A DNA stretch of 64,000 bases from Actinorhabdospora filicis (GCF_030269765.1 NZ_BSTX01000003.1:863959-927958), one strand, 5' to 3'. Positions 16,458 to 25,123 are shown, numbered from the stretch's first letter. Program-made: numbers and translations. The notes: generated by a model from the sequence alone, not told the origin.

Positions 16458-17776
16458 CCGATGACCTCGGACAGCGCCTCGTCCAGCGCGCCCACCAGGA
16501 TCTCCGCCTCGTCCATCGACAGCGCCAGCGGCGGCATGATGACGATCGCGTCGCCCAGCGGCCGCAGCCACACCCCGCGCTTCTTCGCCGCCTGGCACAC
16601 CCGGAACCCGGTGCGCTCGCCGAGCGCGGCCACCTCGACGGCCGCCATCACCCCGAGCCGCCGGACGTTCGTCACCCCCGGCCGCGCGGCCAGCGGCGCC
16701 AGCAGCTCGCCGAAGCGCTCGCCGAGCGCGCTGACGTGCCCGAGCAGGTCCCGTTCGCGCATGAGGCGCAGGTTGGCCAGCGCCGCCGCCGCGCACAGCG
16801 GGTTGGCGGTGTAGGTGTGCCCGTGGAAGAAGGTGCGGGCCTCGGCGGGCGCGCCCAGGAAGGAGGCGTACACGTCGTCGGTGGCCAGTACCGCCGACAG
16901 CGGCAGGTAGCCGCCGGTGAGGCCCTTGGCGGTGATCAGCAGGTCGGGGACGATCCCGGCGTGCTCGGACGCCCACATGCGCCCGGTACGCCCGACGCCG
17001 GTGGCGACCTCGTCGCAGATCAGCAGCGCGCCGTGCCGGTCGGCCAGCTCGCGGGCGGCCTTGAGGTAGGACGCGTCGTAGGTCAGGATCCCGGCGGCGG
17101 CCTGCACCATGGGTTCCACGATGATCGCGCTGACGTCGTCGCCGTGCTCGGCCATGATCGCGTCGAGCGCCCTGATCGCCTCGGCGGCGGCGTCGGCGGC
17201 CGACACGCTCGCCCGGTCGTAGACGGCCGGGGAGGGCGCGGCGAGGGTCTTCAGCAGCAGCGGCTTGTACGTGGCGTGGAACAGGTCGATGCCGCCGACG
17301 CTGACCGCGCCCAGGGTGTCGCCGTGGTAGGCCTCGGTCAGGCGCACGAAGAGGGGCCGGGCCCGCCCGGACTGCACCGAGTGCTGGTAGGCCATCTTGA
17401 TGGCCGCCTCGACGGCCGAGGAGCCGTCCCCGGCGTAGAAGACCTTCGACAGACGGCGGTCGCCGCGCGGGGCCACCGACAGCAGCTCCTCGGCGAGCTC
17501 GATGGCCACCGGATGGGTCGAACCGAGGAACGTGGCGTGGTCGAGACGGCCGAGCTGCTCGCGGATCGCGTCGTTGATGGCCGGCTCGCCGTGCCCGAAC
17601 GTGGTCACCCACAGGGATGAAACGCCGTCGAGGTAGCGCCGGCCGTCGGTGTCGTAGAGCCAGGCGCCTTCGGCGCGCTCGACGACGGTGGGTTCGTCAC
17701 TGAGCCAGACACTGTGCTGGGTGAACGGGTGCCAGACGGATGCCGCGTCGCGTGCGAGCCATTCGGCGGTGCTCAT
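16454..17776 (-). CDS. bioA: Adenosylmethionine-8-amino-7-oxononanoate aminotransferase
   Basis: Class III aminotransferase converting 7-keto-8-aminopelargonate to diaminopelargonate with SAM as amino donor, 440 residues. WHPFTQH near the N-terminus is the BioA signature. CDEVATGVGRTG holds the PLP Asp, ITAKGLTGGY the PLP Lys284, and FFHGHTYTANPLC the SAM-site Tyr region. The ATG at 17776 has GGAGGG just upstream and is preferred over the ATG at 17800. It heads the bioAFD operon; bioB is not in the window. Confidence 0.94.
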   Translation of the reverse strand: MSTAEWLARDAASVWHPFTQHSVWLSDEPTVVERAEGAWLYDTDGRRYLDGVSSLWVTTFGHGEPAINDAIREQLGRLDHATFLGSTHPVAIELAEELLSVAPRGDRRLSKVFYAGDGSSAVEAAIKMAYQHSVQSGRARPLFVRLTEAYHGDTLGAVSVGGIDLFHATYKPLLLKTLAAPSPAVYDRASVSAADAAAEAIRALDAIMAEHGDDVSAIIVEPMVQAAAGILTYDASYLKAARELADRHGALLICDEVATGVGRTGRMWASEHAGIVPDLLITAKGLTGGYLPLSAVLATDDVYASFLGAPAEARTFFHGHTYTANPLCAAAALANLRLMRERDLLGHVSALGERFGELLAPLAARPGVTNVRRLGVMAAVEVAALGERTGFRVCQAAKKRGVWLRPLGDAIVIMPPLALSMDEAEILVGALDEALSEVIG

Positions 17777-17827
17777 GGACCCTCCGTTTGTAGGTTTCAT
17801 ACGACCTTGTTTGGAGGGTACGGTAGA

Positions 17828-18478
17828 TCAGTCGATCTGAGGATGGCGGATCCCGGGGTGGCCCGGCGGCAGCGAGCGCCGCAGGACCCACCAGGAGATC
17901 GCCAGGCAGGCGGCGATGAGCGGCCAGGTCAGCGCGACCCGGGTGACGGCGAGGGCCTCCACCCACCCCAGCCACCACAGCGGGACGAAGACCAGGAGGC
18001 GGATCAGGTACTGGAACACCCACACGACGCTGGCCCGGTTGTAGGCCCGCAGCAGGGCCGGATCCTTGCGCCAGCGGGTCTTCTGGCCGAGGGCGGCACC
18101 GGCGATCAGACCGAGGAAGGGCCACCGGACCGCGATGGACACCAGCCAGGCGAGGGCGCTGGCGCCGTTGGACAGGATCTGCAGCAGGAAGAAGTCCTGC
18201 GCGCGCCCGGTGTACATGGCGATCAGTCCCGCGCCGCACACTCCGAGCAGTCCGATGAGCACCGCGCGGGGGCGCGTTCCCCGGCGCAGGCGCCAACCGG
18301 CGACAATGGCTCCGGTGACGAGCGCGGCCAGGACCCCCAGCCCGATCGAGCGACCGGAGACGAGCCATCCCACACCGAAGGCCAGAGGCGGTAGCGTGGC
18401 GTCGATCGCGCCCGCGCGTCCGCCGAGGAGCCTGGCGAGCGAGTCGGGTCCTTCGAGGTCGTGGGCACTCACCCGCAC
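17828..18478 (-). CDS. DUF3159 family membrane protein
   Basis: A 216-residue polytopic membrane protein with about five or six hydrophobic helices, e.g. LGVLAALVTGAIVAGW, AVLIGLLGVCGAGLIAMY and VVWVFQYLIRLLVFVPLWW. The sequence pattern GRAQDFFLLQILSNGASALAWLVSIAVRWP and the following ALGQKTRWRKDPALLRAY fit the actinobacterial DUF3159 family. Biochemical role is unknown. The GTG start lies 41 bases from an IdeR-like iron box at 18519, so iron-dependent control is possible. Confidence 0.75.
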   Translation of the reverse strand: MRVSAHDLEGPDSLARLLGGRAGAIDATLPPLAFGVGWLVSGRSIGLGVLAALVTGAIVAGWRLRRGTRPRAVLIGLLGVCGAGLIAMYTGRAQDFFLLQILSNGASALAWLVSIAVRWPFLGLIAGAALGQKTRWRKDPALLRAYNRASVVWVFQYLIRLLVFVPLWWLGWVEALAVTRVALTWPLIAACLAISWWVLRRSLPPGHPGIRHPQID

Positions 18479-18518
18479 ACCGTCCCTGTCATTGACAGCA
18501 GAGTATTGATCGCATAGC

Positions 18519-18537
18519 TGAGGTTAGGCAAGCCTAA
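18519..18537. promoter_or_regulatory. IdeR/DtxR-type iron box
   Basis: TGAGGTTAGGCAAGCCTAA matches the 19-bp actinobacterial iron-box consensus at 16 of 19 positions. It contains a perfect TTAGGC-AA-GCCTAA dyad (18524-18537). It sits between the divergent DUF3159 gene and the gene at 18609 and could regulate either. Confidence 0.65.
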
Positions 18538-18608
18538 AGGTTCACCCCGGTCACGGCCAGTGTCCGGGGCCACTGTGAAGATCCATTCGGAGATGGCAGG
18601 ATGCGCAG

Positions 18609-19628
18609 ATGCTCGGTACCAAACGCCTGACCGACCAGGAGCTGGACGATCTCATCGCCCGGCTCGGCGGCGTGGACTTCGGCCGGTGGCGGGAGTCCGA
18701 TGTGGTACGGGCCATGGAATCCCTCGGCTGGGAGCTGCACCGGGGGAAGGCCGGCGAGGAGGGTCTGGGCGCGCTGCGCGCCGAGACCGGGTACACCACG
18801 GGTTCGGCCTTCGCCGACATGGTCCCGACCCAGGCGAACATCAAGACCGACGCCGAGTACTACGCCATCGAGCTGATGATCCTCAAGTCGGCCGAGCGCG
18901 GCAAGGCGGGTGAGGAACACCGGATGATCGTATTCCGGCAGATCCTGCGCCGCATCCTGGGCGTCCTGGGCGCGCCGGACATCCGCGGCGGCGACGGCGG
19001 GCCGTGGGTCCGCTGGCGGGACCCGGTCGCCACCCTCGAACTGCACCTGCGCCGCTTCTACGGCGGGGTGAGCCTGCGCATCCTGGCCACCGACGCGATG
19101 GAGGCCCTGGAAGCGCGCAACATCGTGCACGGCGACACCTCCGGCTGGCGCGCCTACAGCCGCGCCGAGGCCGAGCTGCCGACCGAGCCGGTGGTCAAGG
19201 AGATCGCCGAGTTCGCCGACCGCCTCACCGGCTGCATCAACGACATGGCCGGCGACGTCCCGATCATGGACACCGCCGCCACCCTCATCCTGCGCACCAA
19301 CGACTGGTCGGGCCGCTTCGTGCAGACCATCGTCGACGGCTCCATCCGCGTCGAGGCCAGCGCCGCCGTCCGCGACCCCTACCGGGGTGGCCTGGGACGC
19401 CTGGCCGACCTCGGTTTCCGCCCGCCCGGCGGGGGAGTGCCGACCTGGTCGCGGACCTTCGACCAGGGCACCCGGGCCGATGCGGCGGCGGCCGCCCACA
19501 TGCTCGTGGACGGCCTCCAGCTCTTCGGGATCGACGACCTCTTCGACATCCAGTACGACGGCTTCACCGCCGACGGCGAGCGGCTCTACCTGCCGGTGCT
19601 GGGCATCGCGGGCCGGTCTGCTTTCTAA
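18609..19628 (+). CDS. Hypothetical protein, 339 residues
   Basis: Not recognised. A soluble-looking protein whose N-terminal region (MLGTKRLTDQELDDLIARLG) is followed by WRDPVATLELHLRRFYGGVSL. Tryptophan- and acidic-rich segments continue to LYLPVLGIAGRSAF. There is no signal peptide, membrane span or recognised catalytic motif. It lies 71 bases downstream of an iron box, on the opposite side from the DUF3159 gene. It ends 26 bases before the stop of the convergent kinase gene; the tail region carries two copies of CTGTCAGCC. Confidence 0.65.
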   Translation: MLGTKRLTDQELDDLIARLGGVDFGRWRESDVVRAMESLGWELHRGKAGEEGLGALRAETGYTTGSAFADMVPTQANIKTDAEYYAIELMILKSAERGKAGEEHRMIVFRQILRRILGVLGAPDIRGGDGGPWVRWRDPVATLELHLRRFYGGVSLRILATDAMEALEARNIVHGDTSGWRAYSRAEAELPTEPVVKEIAEFADRLTGCINDMAGDVPIMDTAATLILRTNDWSGRFVQTIVDGSIRVEASAAVRDPYRGGLGRLADLGFRPPGGGVPTWSRTFDQGTRADAAAAAHMLVDGLQLFGIDDLFDIQYDGFTADGERLYLPVLGIAGRSAF

Positions 19629-19654
19629 CCCTGGCTCTGTCAGCCTTGGCCCTG

Positions 19655-21244
19655 TCAGCCCTGGAACTTGGCGATGCAGTCGGGATGCATCCACACGTTG
19701 ATGTCGGGTGAGCCCTCCTGGACCTGCTCATCCTTCACCGGGTCCTGTCGGCTGACCAGGCAGCTGACCTTGTCGGCGTTTTCGTCGGGCAGGTAGTTCG
19801 CCTTCGAGTTGTGCGTGGTCAGGTAGTTGTCCACGCTCTTCTTGTCCCAGCCCACCATGCCGAGGATCTTGAAGGTCTTACCCGCGGGCGGCTCCTGCGA
19901 GGCTCCGCTGTGGTCGTCGCCGTCATCGTTCCCGTTGTTGCCGGGGTCGGCCGAATCGTTGGTGTTCGGTTCCTCGCTATGGTCGCCGCCGCCCGGATCC
20001 GGGTCGCCCCCGTTGTTCGCGCCCTGGTTCTGGCCCGGGCCCCCGTTGGCCCCGTTGTCGCCGGGGGTGTCACCCTCGCGGGTCACCAGGTACAGCACCA
20101 GCGCCAGCACCGCCACACCCGCGATCACCGCCAGCACGGCGGTGCTCAGCCCGCCCTTCTTGCGCGGCTTCTCCGGCGCCTTCACCGGCGGCGCGGGCGG
20201 CGCCACGGGCACCTTCGGGGCGACCTTCGTCGGCGCGGCCGGGGCCACCACGGGCGGCTTCTTGGGCGCCTGCGCCGAGGCCTTCACCCGCTGCTTCGGG
20301 GCGATCGGCGCCTTCTCCGTCACCGGCAGGCTCGTGGCCGGCTTGGTGACCGCCGCCGAGCCCTTCGACTTCGGCATGAGCTGACGGGTCTTGGCCATCA
20401 GCGTCGTCTTGGCCACCGCCAGCGACGCCGTGGTCTCGCCCTTCGGGATCATCCCCATCATGGCGCGCCCGTAGGCCGCGCAGTCCGGCCAGCGGTCGGC
20501 GGGCTTCTTGCGCAGCGACTTCAGCACCGCCGCCGCCATCGACGACGGCAGCCCCTTCGGCAGGTCCGGCACCGGGTCCTTCAGCTGCTTCACCGCCACC
20601 GAGATGGGGGTGTCGCCGTCGAAGGGCAGCTCGCCGACCAGGCAGCGGTAGGTCACGATGCCCAGGGAGTACTGGTCGCTGGCCGGTACCGGGCGCTCGC
20701 CGGAGACCTGCTCGGGCGACATGTAGTACGCGGTGCCGATGACGGTGCCGGTCGCGGTGAGCGTCATCGACATGTCGTGGCGGGCGATGCCGAAGTCGGT
20801 GAGGACGACCGTCCCGTCCTCCTGGACGATCAGGTTGTCCGGCTTCACGTCGCGGTGGATGACCCCGCGCTTGTGGACGGCGTGCAGCGCCTCGGCGGCC
20901 TGCGCCATGATCGCCGCGGTCCGCTCCACCGTCAGCTTCCCCTCCTCGCGGAGGATGTCGCCCAGGGAGCGGCCCTCGATGAAGTCCATGACGATGTAGG
21001 CCGAGGCGCCCTCCTGCCCGAAGTCGTAGACGCGGACGACGTTGGCGTGGTGGATCTGGGCGATCGTGCGGGCCTCGGCCTGGAAGCGCGCGGCCTGGTC
21101 GGCGTCATCGCGCAGCGACTCGTGGAGCATCTTGACCGCGACGGGCCGCTGGAGGCGCAGATCGGTGCCCCGCCACACCTCGCCCATGCCTCCGGCGCCG
21201 ATGCGCTCTTCGAGGCGGTAGCGGTCGTCGATCGTCTTCGTCAT
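19655..21244 (-). CDS. Transmembrane Ser/Thr protein kinase with PASTA-like extracellular domain
   Basis: Eukaryotic-type kinase of 529 residues. The catalytic domain (about 8-270) has the glycine loop GAGGMGEVWRG, Lys38, HRDVKPDN (Asp132) and DFG (Asp150). A Pro/Ala-rich juxtamembrane region (about 300-400) precedes one membrane helix, LSTAVLAVIAGVAVLALVLYLV. Outside is a Gly/Asn/Asp linker and a single C-terminal module, KILGMVGWDKKSVDNYLTTH through VWMHPDCIAKF. That module resembles one PASTA repeat and would sense cell-wall fragments. The ATG at 21244 has GGGGGAG upstream. Confidence 0.9.
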   Translation of the reverse strand: MTKTIDDRYRLEERIGAGGMGEVWRGTDLRLQRPVAVKMLHESLRDDADQAARFQAEARTIAQIHHANVVRVYDFGQEGASAYIVMDFIEGRSLGDILREEGKLTVERTAAIMAQAAEALHAVHKRGVIHRDVKPDNLIVQEDGTVVLTDFGIARHDMSMTLTATGTVIGTAYYMSPEQVSGERPVPASDQYSLGIVTYRCLVGELPFDGDTPISVAVKQLKDPVPDLPKGLPSSMAAAVLKSLRKKPADRWPDCAAYGRAMMGMIPKGETTASLAVAKTTLMAKTRQLMPKSKGSAAVTKPATSLPVTEKAPIAPKQRVKASAQAPKKPPVVAPAAPTKVAPKVPVAPPAPPVKAPEKPRKKGGLSTAVLAVIAGVAVLALVLYLVTREGDTPGDNGANGGPGQNQGANNGGDPDPGGGDHSEEPNTNDSADPGNNGNDDGDDHSGASQEPPAGKTFKILGMVGWDKKSVDNYLTTHNSKANYLPDENADKVSCLVSRQDPVKDEQVQEGSPDINVWMHPDCIAKFQG

Positions 21245-21318
21245 CGGCGTGTGCTCCCCCAGGCCGTCGGTCGTGAACTCGCCACACGATAGACGGATGC
21301 GGTCCGTGAGGGAGCGGT

Positions 21319-22812
21319 CTACTTGGGCGGGCAGACGGTGCCCGCCGGTGGCGTGGTCAGCTCCAAAAGGTACCCGTTCACCGCCGCCGTGACACATGCG
21401 GTCTTCGGGTAGGCGGTGTGCCCTTCCCCTTCCCACGTCAGCACTTCGGCGTTACCCAGCTGAGCTGCGAGTTTGCCCGCGTTGACGTAGGGAGTGGCGG
21501 GGTCGCCGGTGGTGCCCACGACGAGGATCTCCGGGCCGCCGGAGGACGCGCCGGTCGGATAGGGGGTGCGTGGCGCGCGCCACAGCGCGCACGGCAGCAG
21601 CGACAGCGCCAGGGGAGCGCCGAACATCGGGTACTTTCCGCGCCATTCGCCCTGGTAGGCCCGAACCTGGTCGACGGTCTCGGTGGTGGCGTCGTCGGAG
21701 CAGGTGACCGCGCTGAACGCGTCGGTGGAGTTGTCGTAGGTCCCGGTGCCCGACCGTCCCACGTAGTTGTCGGCCATCTCGAACATCAGGGACGGCTTGC
21801 CGGCCGCCGTCTGCGTCAGCCCCGCCGCGAGGTAGGGCCAGGCCTCCTCGTCGTAGAGGGCGGCGACCACGGCGGTGAGCACCCACCCGGCGGTGGCCAC
21901 GCGCCCGTTCGCGCCGGACGGGGGCCGCGCCTCGACGGAGGCGATGAGGTTCATGACGTACTGGCGCGGGTCGTCGCCCATGCCGCACGTGCTCGCGTTG
22001 GTCTTGCACCACGCGGCGAAGGCGTCGAAGGCCTTCTCGAAGGCGGCCGCCTGGCCCTCGCTGGACGTCACGTCGCTCTCACCGGGGTCGACGGCGCCGT
22101 CCAGCACCGCCGCGCGCAGGTTCTGCCCGTTCTGCTGGGCGTAGATCGAGCCGAGGAGGGTGCCGTAGGAGAACCCGAGGTAGGACAGCTTGTCATCGCC
22201 GACGGCGGTGCGGATGGCGTCCATGTCGCGGGCGGCCTGCACCGAGGCGAAGTGCGCCAGGGAGTCGCCGTACTTCTGGTAGCAGGAGTCCACCGCGGCC
22301 TTCTGCAGCGCCACCAGGCCGTCGAAGGCGCCCTTCTCGACCGGGTCGGGGGTGTAGCCGTTGATGGCGTCCTTCTCGCCGTCGGCGATGCACTCCACGG
22401 GCGTGGACCGGCCCACGCCGCGCGGGTCGAAGCCGACGATGTCGAAGCGGGAGAGGATCTCCTTCGGCAGCGACTTGGCCAGGTAGATGGCGAAGTCCAC
22501 GCCCGAGCCGCCGGGCCCGCCGGGGTTGATCACCAGCGAGCCGATGCGGTCCTTCTGCGACTTCGACTTGGTGCGCACCAGCGCCAGGTCGAGGGTCTCG
22601 CCGCCGGGGGTGTCCCAGTCGGCGGGGACCTTGATGGTCGCGCACTCCACGGTGGTGTTGGGGACGCCGTAACGCTCCTGGCAGGCGCCCCATTGCGCGG
22701 CGGGGGTGGTGCCCTCCGGCGAGGAGAAGGTGGCGGACTGGTGCGTGCAGGCCGCCAGCAGCAGCGCGGCGGTCGCCGTGACGGCGATGCGGAAGGTGCG
22801 TCCCCGGAACAT
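21319..22812 (-). CDS. Lipoprotein alpha/beta hydrolase, TAP-like (tripeptidyl aminopeptidase family)
   Basis: Exported lipid-anchored alpha/beta hydrolase of 497 residues. The signal peptide ends in the lipobox LLLAAC (Cys22). The oxyanion segment is NPGGPGGSG, and the nucleophile serine lies in GFSYGTLLGS. GTTGDPATPYVNAG (acid region) and WEGEGHTAY (His) form the C-terminal TAP-like part. Related Streptomyces enzymes (SlpD/SlpE, Tap) cleave tripeptides from secreted proteins; others are esterases. The ATG at 22812 gives a proper signal peptide. It diverges from the Rrf2 gene. Confidence 0.88.
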   Translation of the reverse strand: MFRGRTFRIAVTATAALLLAACTHQSATFSSPEGTTPAAQWGACQERYGVPNTTVECATIKVPADWDTPGGETLDLALVRTKSKSQKDRIGSLVINPGGPGGSGVDFAIYLAKSLPKEILSRFDIVGFDPRGVGRSTPVECIADGEKDAINGYTPDPVEKGAFDGLVALQKAAVDSCYQKYGDSLAHFASVQAARDMDAIRTAVGDDKLSYLGFSYGTLLGSIYAQQNGQNLRAAVLDGAVDPGESDVTSSEGQAAAFEKAFDAFAAWCKTNASTCGMGDDPRQYVMNLIASVEARPPSGANGRVATAGWVLTAVVAALYDEEAWPYLAAGLTQTAAGKPSLMFEMADNYVGRSGTGTYDNSTDAFSAVTCSDDATTETVDQVRAYQGEWRGKYPMFGAPLALSLLPCALWRAPRTPYPTGASSGGPEILVVGTTGDPATPYVNAGKLAAQLGNAEVLTWEGEGHTAYPKTACVTAAVNGYLLELTTPPAGTVCPPK

Positions 22813-22860
22813 GGCGCACAGCCAATCACACCGGTCACTCGTGACACACGAGACACGCGT

Positions 22861-22890
22861 TTGACAGATCGATTCTGGATAGGTAGTGTC
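22861..22890 (+). promoter_or_regulatory. Leaderless promoter and Rrf2 operator of the Rrf2 gene
   Basis: TTGACA (22861-22866), a 17-base spacer and TAGTGT (22884-22889) form a near-consensus sigma-70 promoter whose start point would coincide with the ATG at 22897. GATAGGTAGTGTC (22878-22890) overlaps the -10. It is the reverse complement of a motif repeated before the MFS gene, suggesting autorepression. Confidence 0.65.
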
Positions 22891-22896
22891 TAGGTT

Positions 22897-23370
22897 ATGA
22901 AGATGAACGAGGGCGTCGAGTGGGCACTGCACAGCTGTGTCAACCTCTGCTGGGTCGGCGACACCGCCGTCCCGGCGAAGCGACTCGCCGCCTTCTACGA
23001 GCTGCCGCCGGCCTACCTGAACAAGCAGATGCAGGCGCTGGTCCGGGCCGGGATCCTGAGCTCCACCTCCGGCCCGCGCGGCGGCTTCCGGCTGGCCCGG
23101 CGGCCCGAGCGGATCACGCTGATGGACGTCGTCACCGCCATCGAGGGTCCCGAGGACGCCTTCCGCTGCTCCTCGATCCTGGCCGACTCGCCGGTGGGGG
23201 AGTCCGGGCACGACTACGCCGGATCCTGCTTCATCTCGATGGCGATGTCGAAGGCCGAGATCGCCTGGCGGCGCGAACTGGCCGCCACCACCATCGCCGA
23301 CCTGCGGGACCGGGTGGCCAAGGGCTTCCCGGAGTCGGTGGAGAAGATCGCCCGCGAACTGGCTTCTTAG
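22897..23370 (+). CDS. Rrf2 family transcriptional regulator
   Basis: A 157-residue winged-helix regulator with the Rrf2 pattern. AAFYELPPAYLNKQMQALVRAG is the HTH, SGPRGGFRLARRPERITLMDVVTAIEG the wing and dimer helix. The cysteines are at 14, 18, 91 and 111. The three-Cys [Fe-S] cluster of IscR/NsrR is therefore not evident; a thiol-redox sensor or a different ligand is more likely. The following MFS gene carries the same operator, so the regulator probably controls MFS-AhpD. A terminator separates it from the MFS gene. Confidence 0.88.
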   Translation: MKMNEGVEWALHSCVNLCWVGDTAVPAKRLAAFYELPPAYLNKQMQALVRAGILSSTSGPRGGFRLARRPERITLMDVVTAIEGPEDAFRCSSILADSPVGESGHDYAGSCFISMAMSKAEIAWRRELAATTIADLRDRVAKGFPESVEKIARELAS

Positions 23371-23380
23371 CCCGTGACGT

Positions 23381-23398
23381 CCCCTTTCGGGGCTTTTT
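23381..23398 (+). terminator. Intrinsic terminator after the Rrf2 gene
   Basis: CCCC-TTTC-GGGG hairpin followed by C and TTTTT, 10 bases after the stop; AGCCC at 23369 can extend pairing with GGGCT. Confidence 0.65.
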
Positions 23399-23408
23399 CC
23401 GGCGCTTA

Positions 23409-23427
23409 ATTCTGGACACTAGATATC
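23409..23427 (+). promoter_or_regulatory. Second Rrf2-type operator, before the MFS gene
   Basis: ATTCTGGA followed by GACACTAGATATC (23415-23427). The reverse complement of the Rrf2-gene site reads GACACTACCTATC, so the two share 11 of 13 bases, and ATTCTGGA precedes both. TAGATA within it is a plausible -10 hexamer for the MFS gene. Confidence 0.6.
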
Positions 23428-23435
23428 GAGGAATC

Positions 23436-24623
23436 ATGGCTGTCTTGACGCTCACCCGCCCCGCCGCAGCCGGGGCCGCCCGCACCCTCGCCCCCGCGCC
23501 CCTGCTGATCCTGGCCACCGCCCCCATCGCGCTCAGCGCCAACAGCCCGGCCCTGATCCTGCCCACCCTGGCCACCGACCTCGGCGTCGGCGCGGCCACC
23601 GTGTCCTGGCTCGTCACCGCCTTCGGCCTGGCCGTGGCCGTCGGCGCGCCCCTCATGGGCGGCCTCGCCCGCCGCTTCGGCGTCCGGCCCGTCCTCTACC
23701 TCGGCGGAGCGCTGACCCTGCTGGGCACCGTCCTGGCCGTCCTCACCCCCTGGTTCGGGCTCCTCATCGCCGCCCGCGCCCTCCAGGCCCTCGGCGGGGC
23801 CGCGATGGTCACCTCCGCGATGAACCTCTCCGGCGGGATCCCCCGTCGCATGGGCGCCATCACCGCCGGATTCGGCGTCGTCGGCGCCTCCGGGCCGCTC
23901 CTGGGCTCGGTCATCACCCAGCACGCCGGATGGCACCTCGTCTTCGCCGTGCAGGCCGTGACCGTCCTCGCCGTCCCCGTGCTCGCCCGCCACGCCACCG
24001 CCCCGGTCGGCCGCGGCGCCTTCGACGCCACCGGGGCCGTGCTGCTCGCCGCCCTCGTCACCGGACTGGTCTCGCTGCCGCACCTGCCGATCGCCGGGCT
24101 CGCCGTCGTCGCGATCGCGGTCGCCCTGCTCGTCCCGCACATCCGCCGCCGCCCCGAGGGCTTCGTGCCGCTGGCGCTGCTGCGCAGCCGGGCCTTCCTG
24201 GGCGCCGCCGGGCTGACCCTCGCGCTGTCCACCTCGTACTTCGGGCTGCTCTACGCCGTCCCGCGCATCCTGTCCGCCCGCACCGACTGGGCCGCCGGCC
24301 TCATCGGCACCGGCCAGATGCTGGCCCTGATGGCCGGATCGGGCATCTCCTTCGTGCTGGCCGCGCGGTTCGTCTCGCCCGTCGTGGTCGCCGCCATGGG
24401 CGCCGCCGCACCGCTGCTCCTGCTCGCCCCGCCCGCGCTGGCCTTCGCCGCCGCGACCATCGGCGTGGCCGCCAGCTCCACCGCCCAGGCCGTTCTCGGG
24501 GTCCGCGCCATGCGGGCCGCCCCGGAGGCCATCCGCCCGGCCGCCATCGGCCTGTTCAACCTGTTCTTCCAGCTCGGCGGGGCCTTCGGACCCACCATTG
24601 TCGTCATGCTCATCGCCGCTTAG
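23436..24623 (+). CDS. MFS transporter (drug:H+ antiporter-like)
   Basis: A 395-residue polytopic membrane protein with about twelve helices. The loop between helices 2 and 3 reads GGLARRFGVRPVLYLGG, the MFS motif A. The segment around RALQALGGAAMVTSAMNL and GFGVVGASGPLLGSVITQ matches motif C of drug-proton antiporters. The ATG has the ribosome site GAGGA. It is 13 bases upstream of an AhpD-fold gene and follows an Rrf2 regulator with a shared operator. Export of a redox-active or electrophilic compound is possible, but the substrate cannot be inferred. Confidence 0.85.
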   Translation: MAVLTLTRPAAAGAARTLAPAPLLILATAPIALSANSPALILPTLATDLGVGAATVSWLVTAFGLAVAVGAPLMGGLARRFGVRPVLYLGGALTLLGTVLAVLTPWFGLLIAARALQALGGAAMVTSAMNLSGGIPRRMGAITAGFGVVGASGPLLGSVITQHAGWHLVFAVQAVTVLAVPVLARHATAPVGRGAFDATGAVLLAALVTGLVSLPHLPIAGLAVVAIAVALLVPHIRRRPEGFVPLALLRSRAFLGAAGLTLALSTSYFGLLYAVPRILSARTDWAAGLIGTGQMLALMAGSGISFVLAARFVSPVVVAAMGAAAPLLLLAPPALAFAAATIGVAASSTAQAVLGVRAMRAAPEAIRPAAIGLFNLFFQLGGAFGPTIVVMLIAA

Positions 24624-24636
24624 AAGGAGATCACCG

Positions 24637-25086
24637 ATGACCCACCGCATGAAGCGCTTCCTGAACCACTCCGAGGCCGCCTACCAGGCCTGGCTCGCCG
24701 TCGAGCAGCACGTCCGCTCCGCCGGTGTCCCGCACGCCACCCTGGAGCTGGTGAAGCTGCGGGCCAGCCAGATCAACGGCTGCGCCTTCTGCCTCGACAT
24801 GCACGCCCGGGACGCCCGCGAGCACGGCGAGAGCGAGGTCCGCCTGTGGACCCTGGCGGGCTGGCGCGAGGCGCCCTACTACACCCCCGCCGAGCGCGCG
24901 GCCCTCGCGCTGACCGAGGCGATGACCCTCCTGGACGCCCACGGCGTCCCCGACGAGATCTGGGACGAGGCGGCCGCCCACTTCGAGGAGGCGCAGCTGG
25001 CGGCCCTGGTGGTGGGGATCGTCCAGATCAACACCTGGAACCGGGTGAACGTGGCCCTGCGGGTCCCGCCGATGACGAAGATCTGA
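24637..25086 (+). CDS. Carboxymuconolactone decarboxylase / AhpD-fold protein
   Basis: A 149-residue AhpD-like protein with the redox motif GCAFCLDMHARDA (Cys49, Cys52, His56). The upstream Glu lies in LELVKLRASQ, and WNRVNVALRVPP is a typical family C-terminus. Such proteins act as alkylhydroperoxidases or thiol-dependent peroxidase partners. Cotranscription with the MFS gene (13-base gap, AAGGAG ribosome site) under the Rrf2 operator points to an oxidative or electrophile response. A strong terminator follows. Confidence 0.9.
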   Translation: MTHRMKRFLNHSEAAYQAWLAVEQHVRSAGVPHATLELVKLRASQINGCAFCLDMHARDAREHGESEVRLWTLAGWREAPYYTPAERAALALTEAMTLLDAHGVPDEIWDEAAAHFEEAQLAALVVGIVQINTWNRVNVALRVPPMTKI

Positions 25087-25098
25087 GCACGCGCGAGA

Positions 25099-25123
25099 AA
25101 GGCCCGGCGTTTCGCCGGGCCTT
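25099..25123. terminator. Bidirectional terminator between AhpD-like gene and panE
   Basis: Perfect 11-bp stem AAGGCCCGGCG / CGCCGGGCCTT with a TTT loop between convergent genes; TTCT follows on the plus strand. Confidence 0.8.

Noticed and set aside
17790..17815. AGGT/ACCT dyad upstream of bioA as a biotin-repressor site
   Set aside because: Only four symmetric bases per arm; does not match BirA, BioQ or BioR site patterns.
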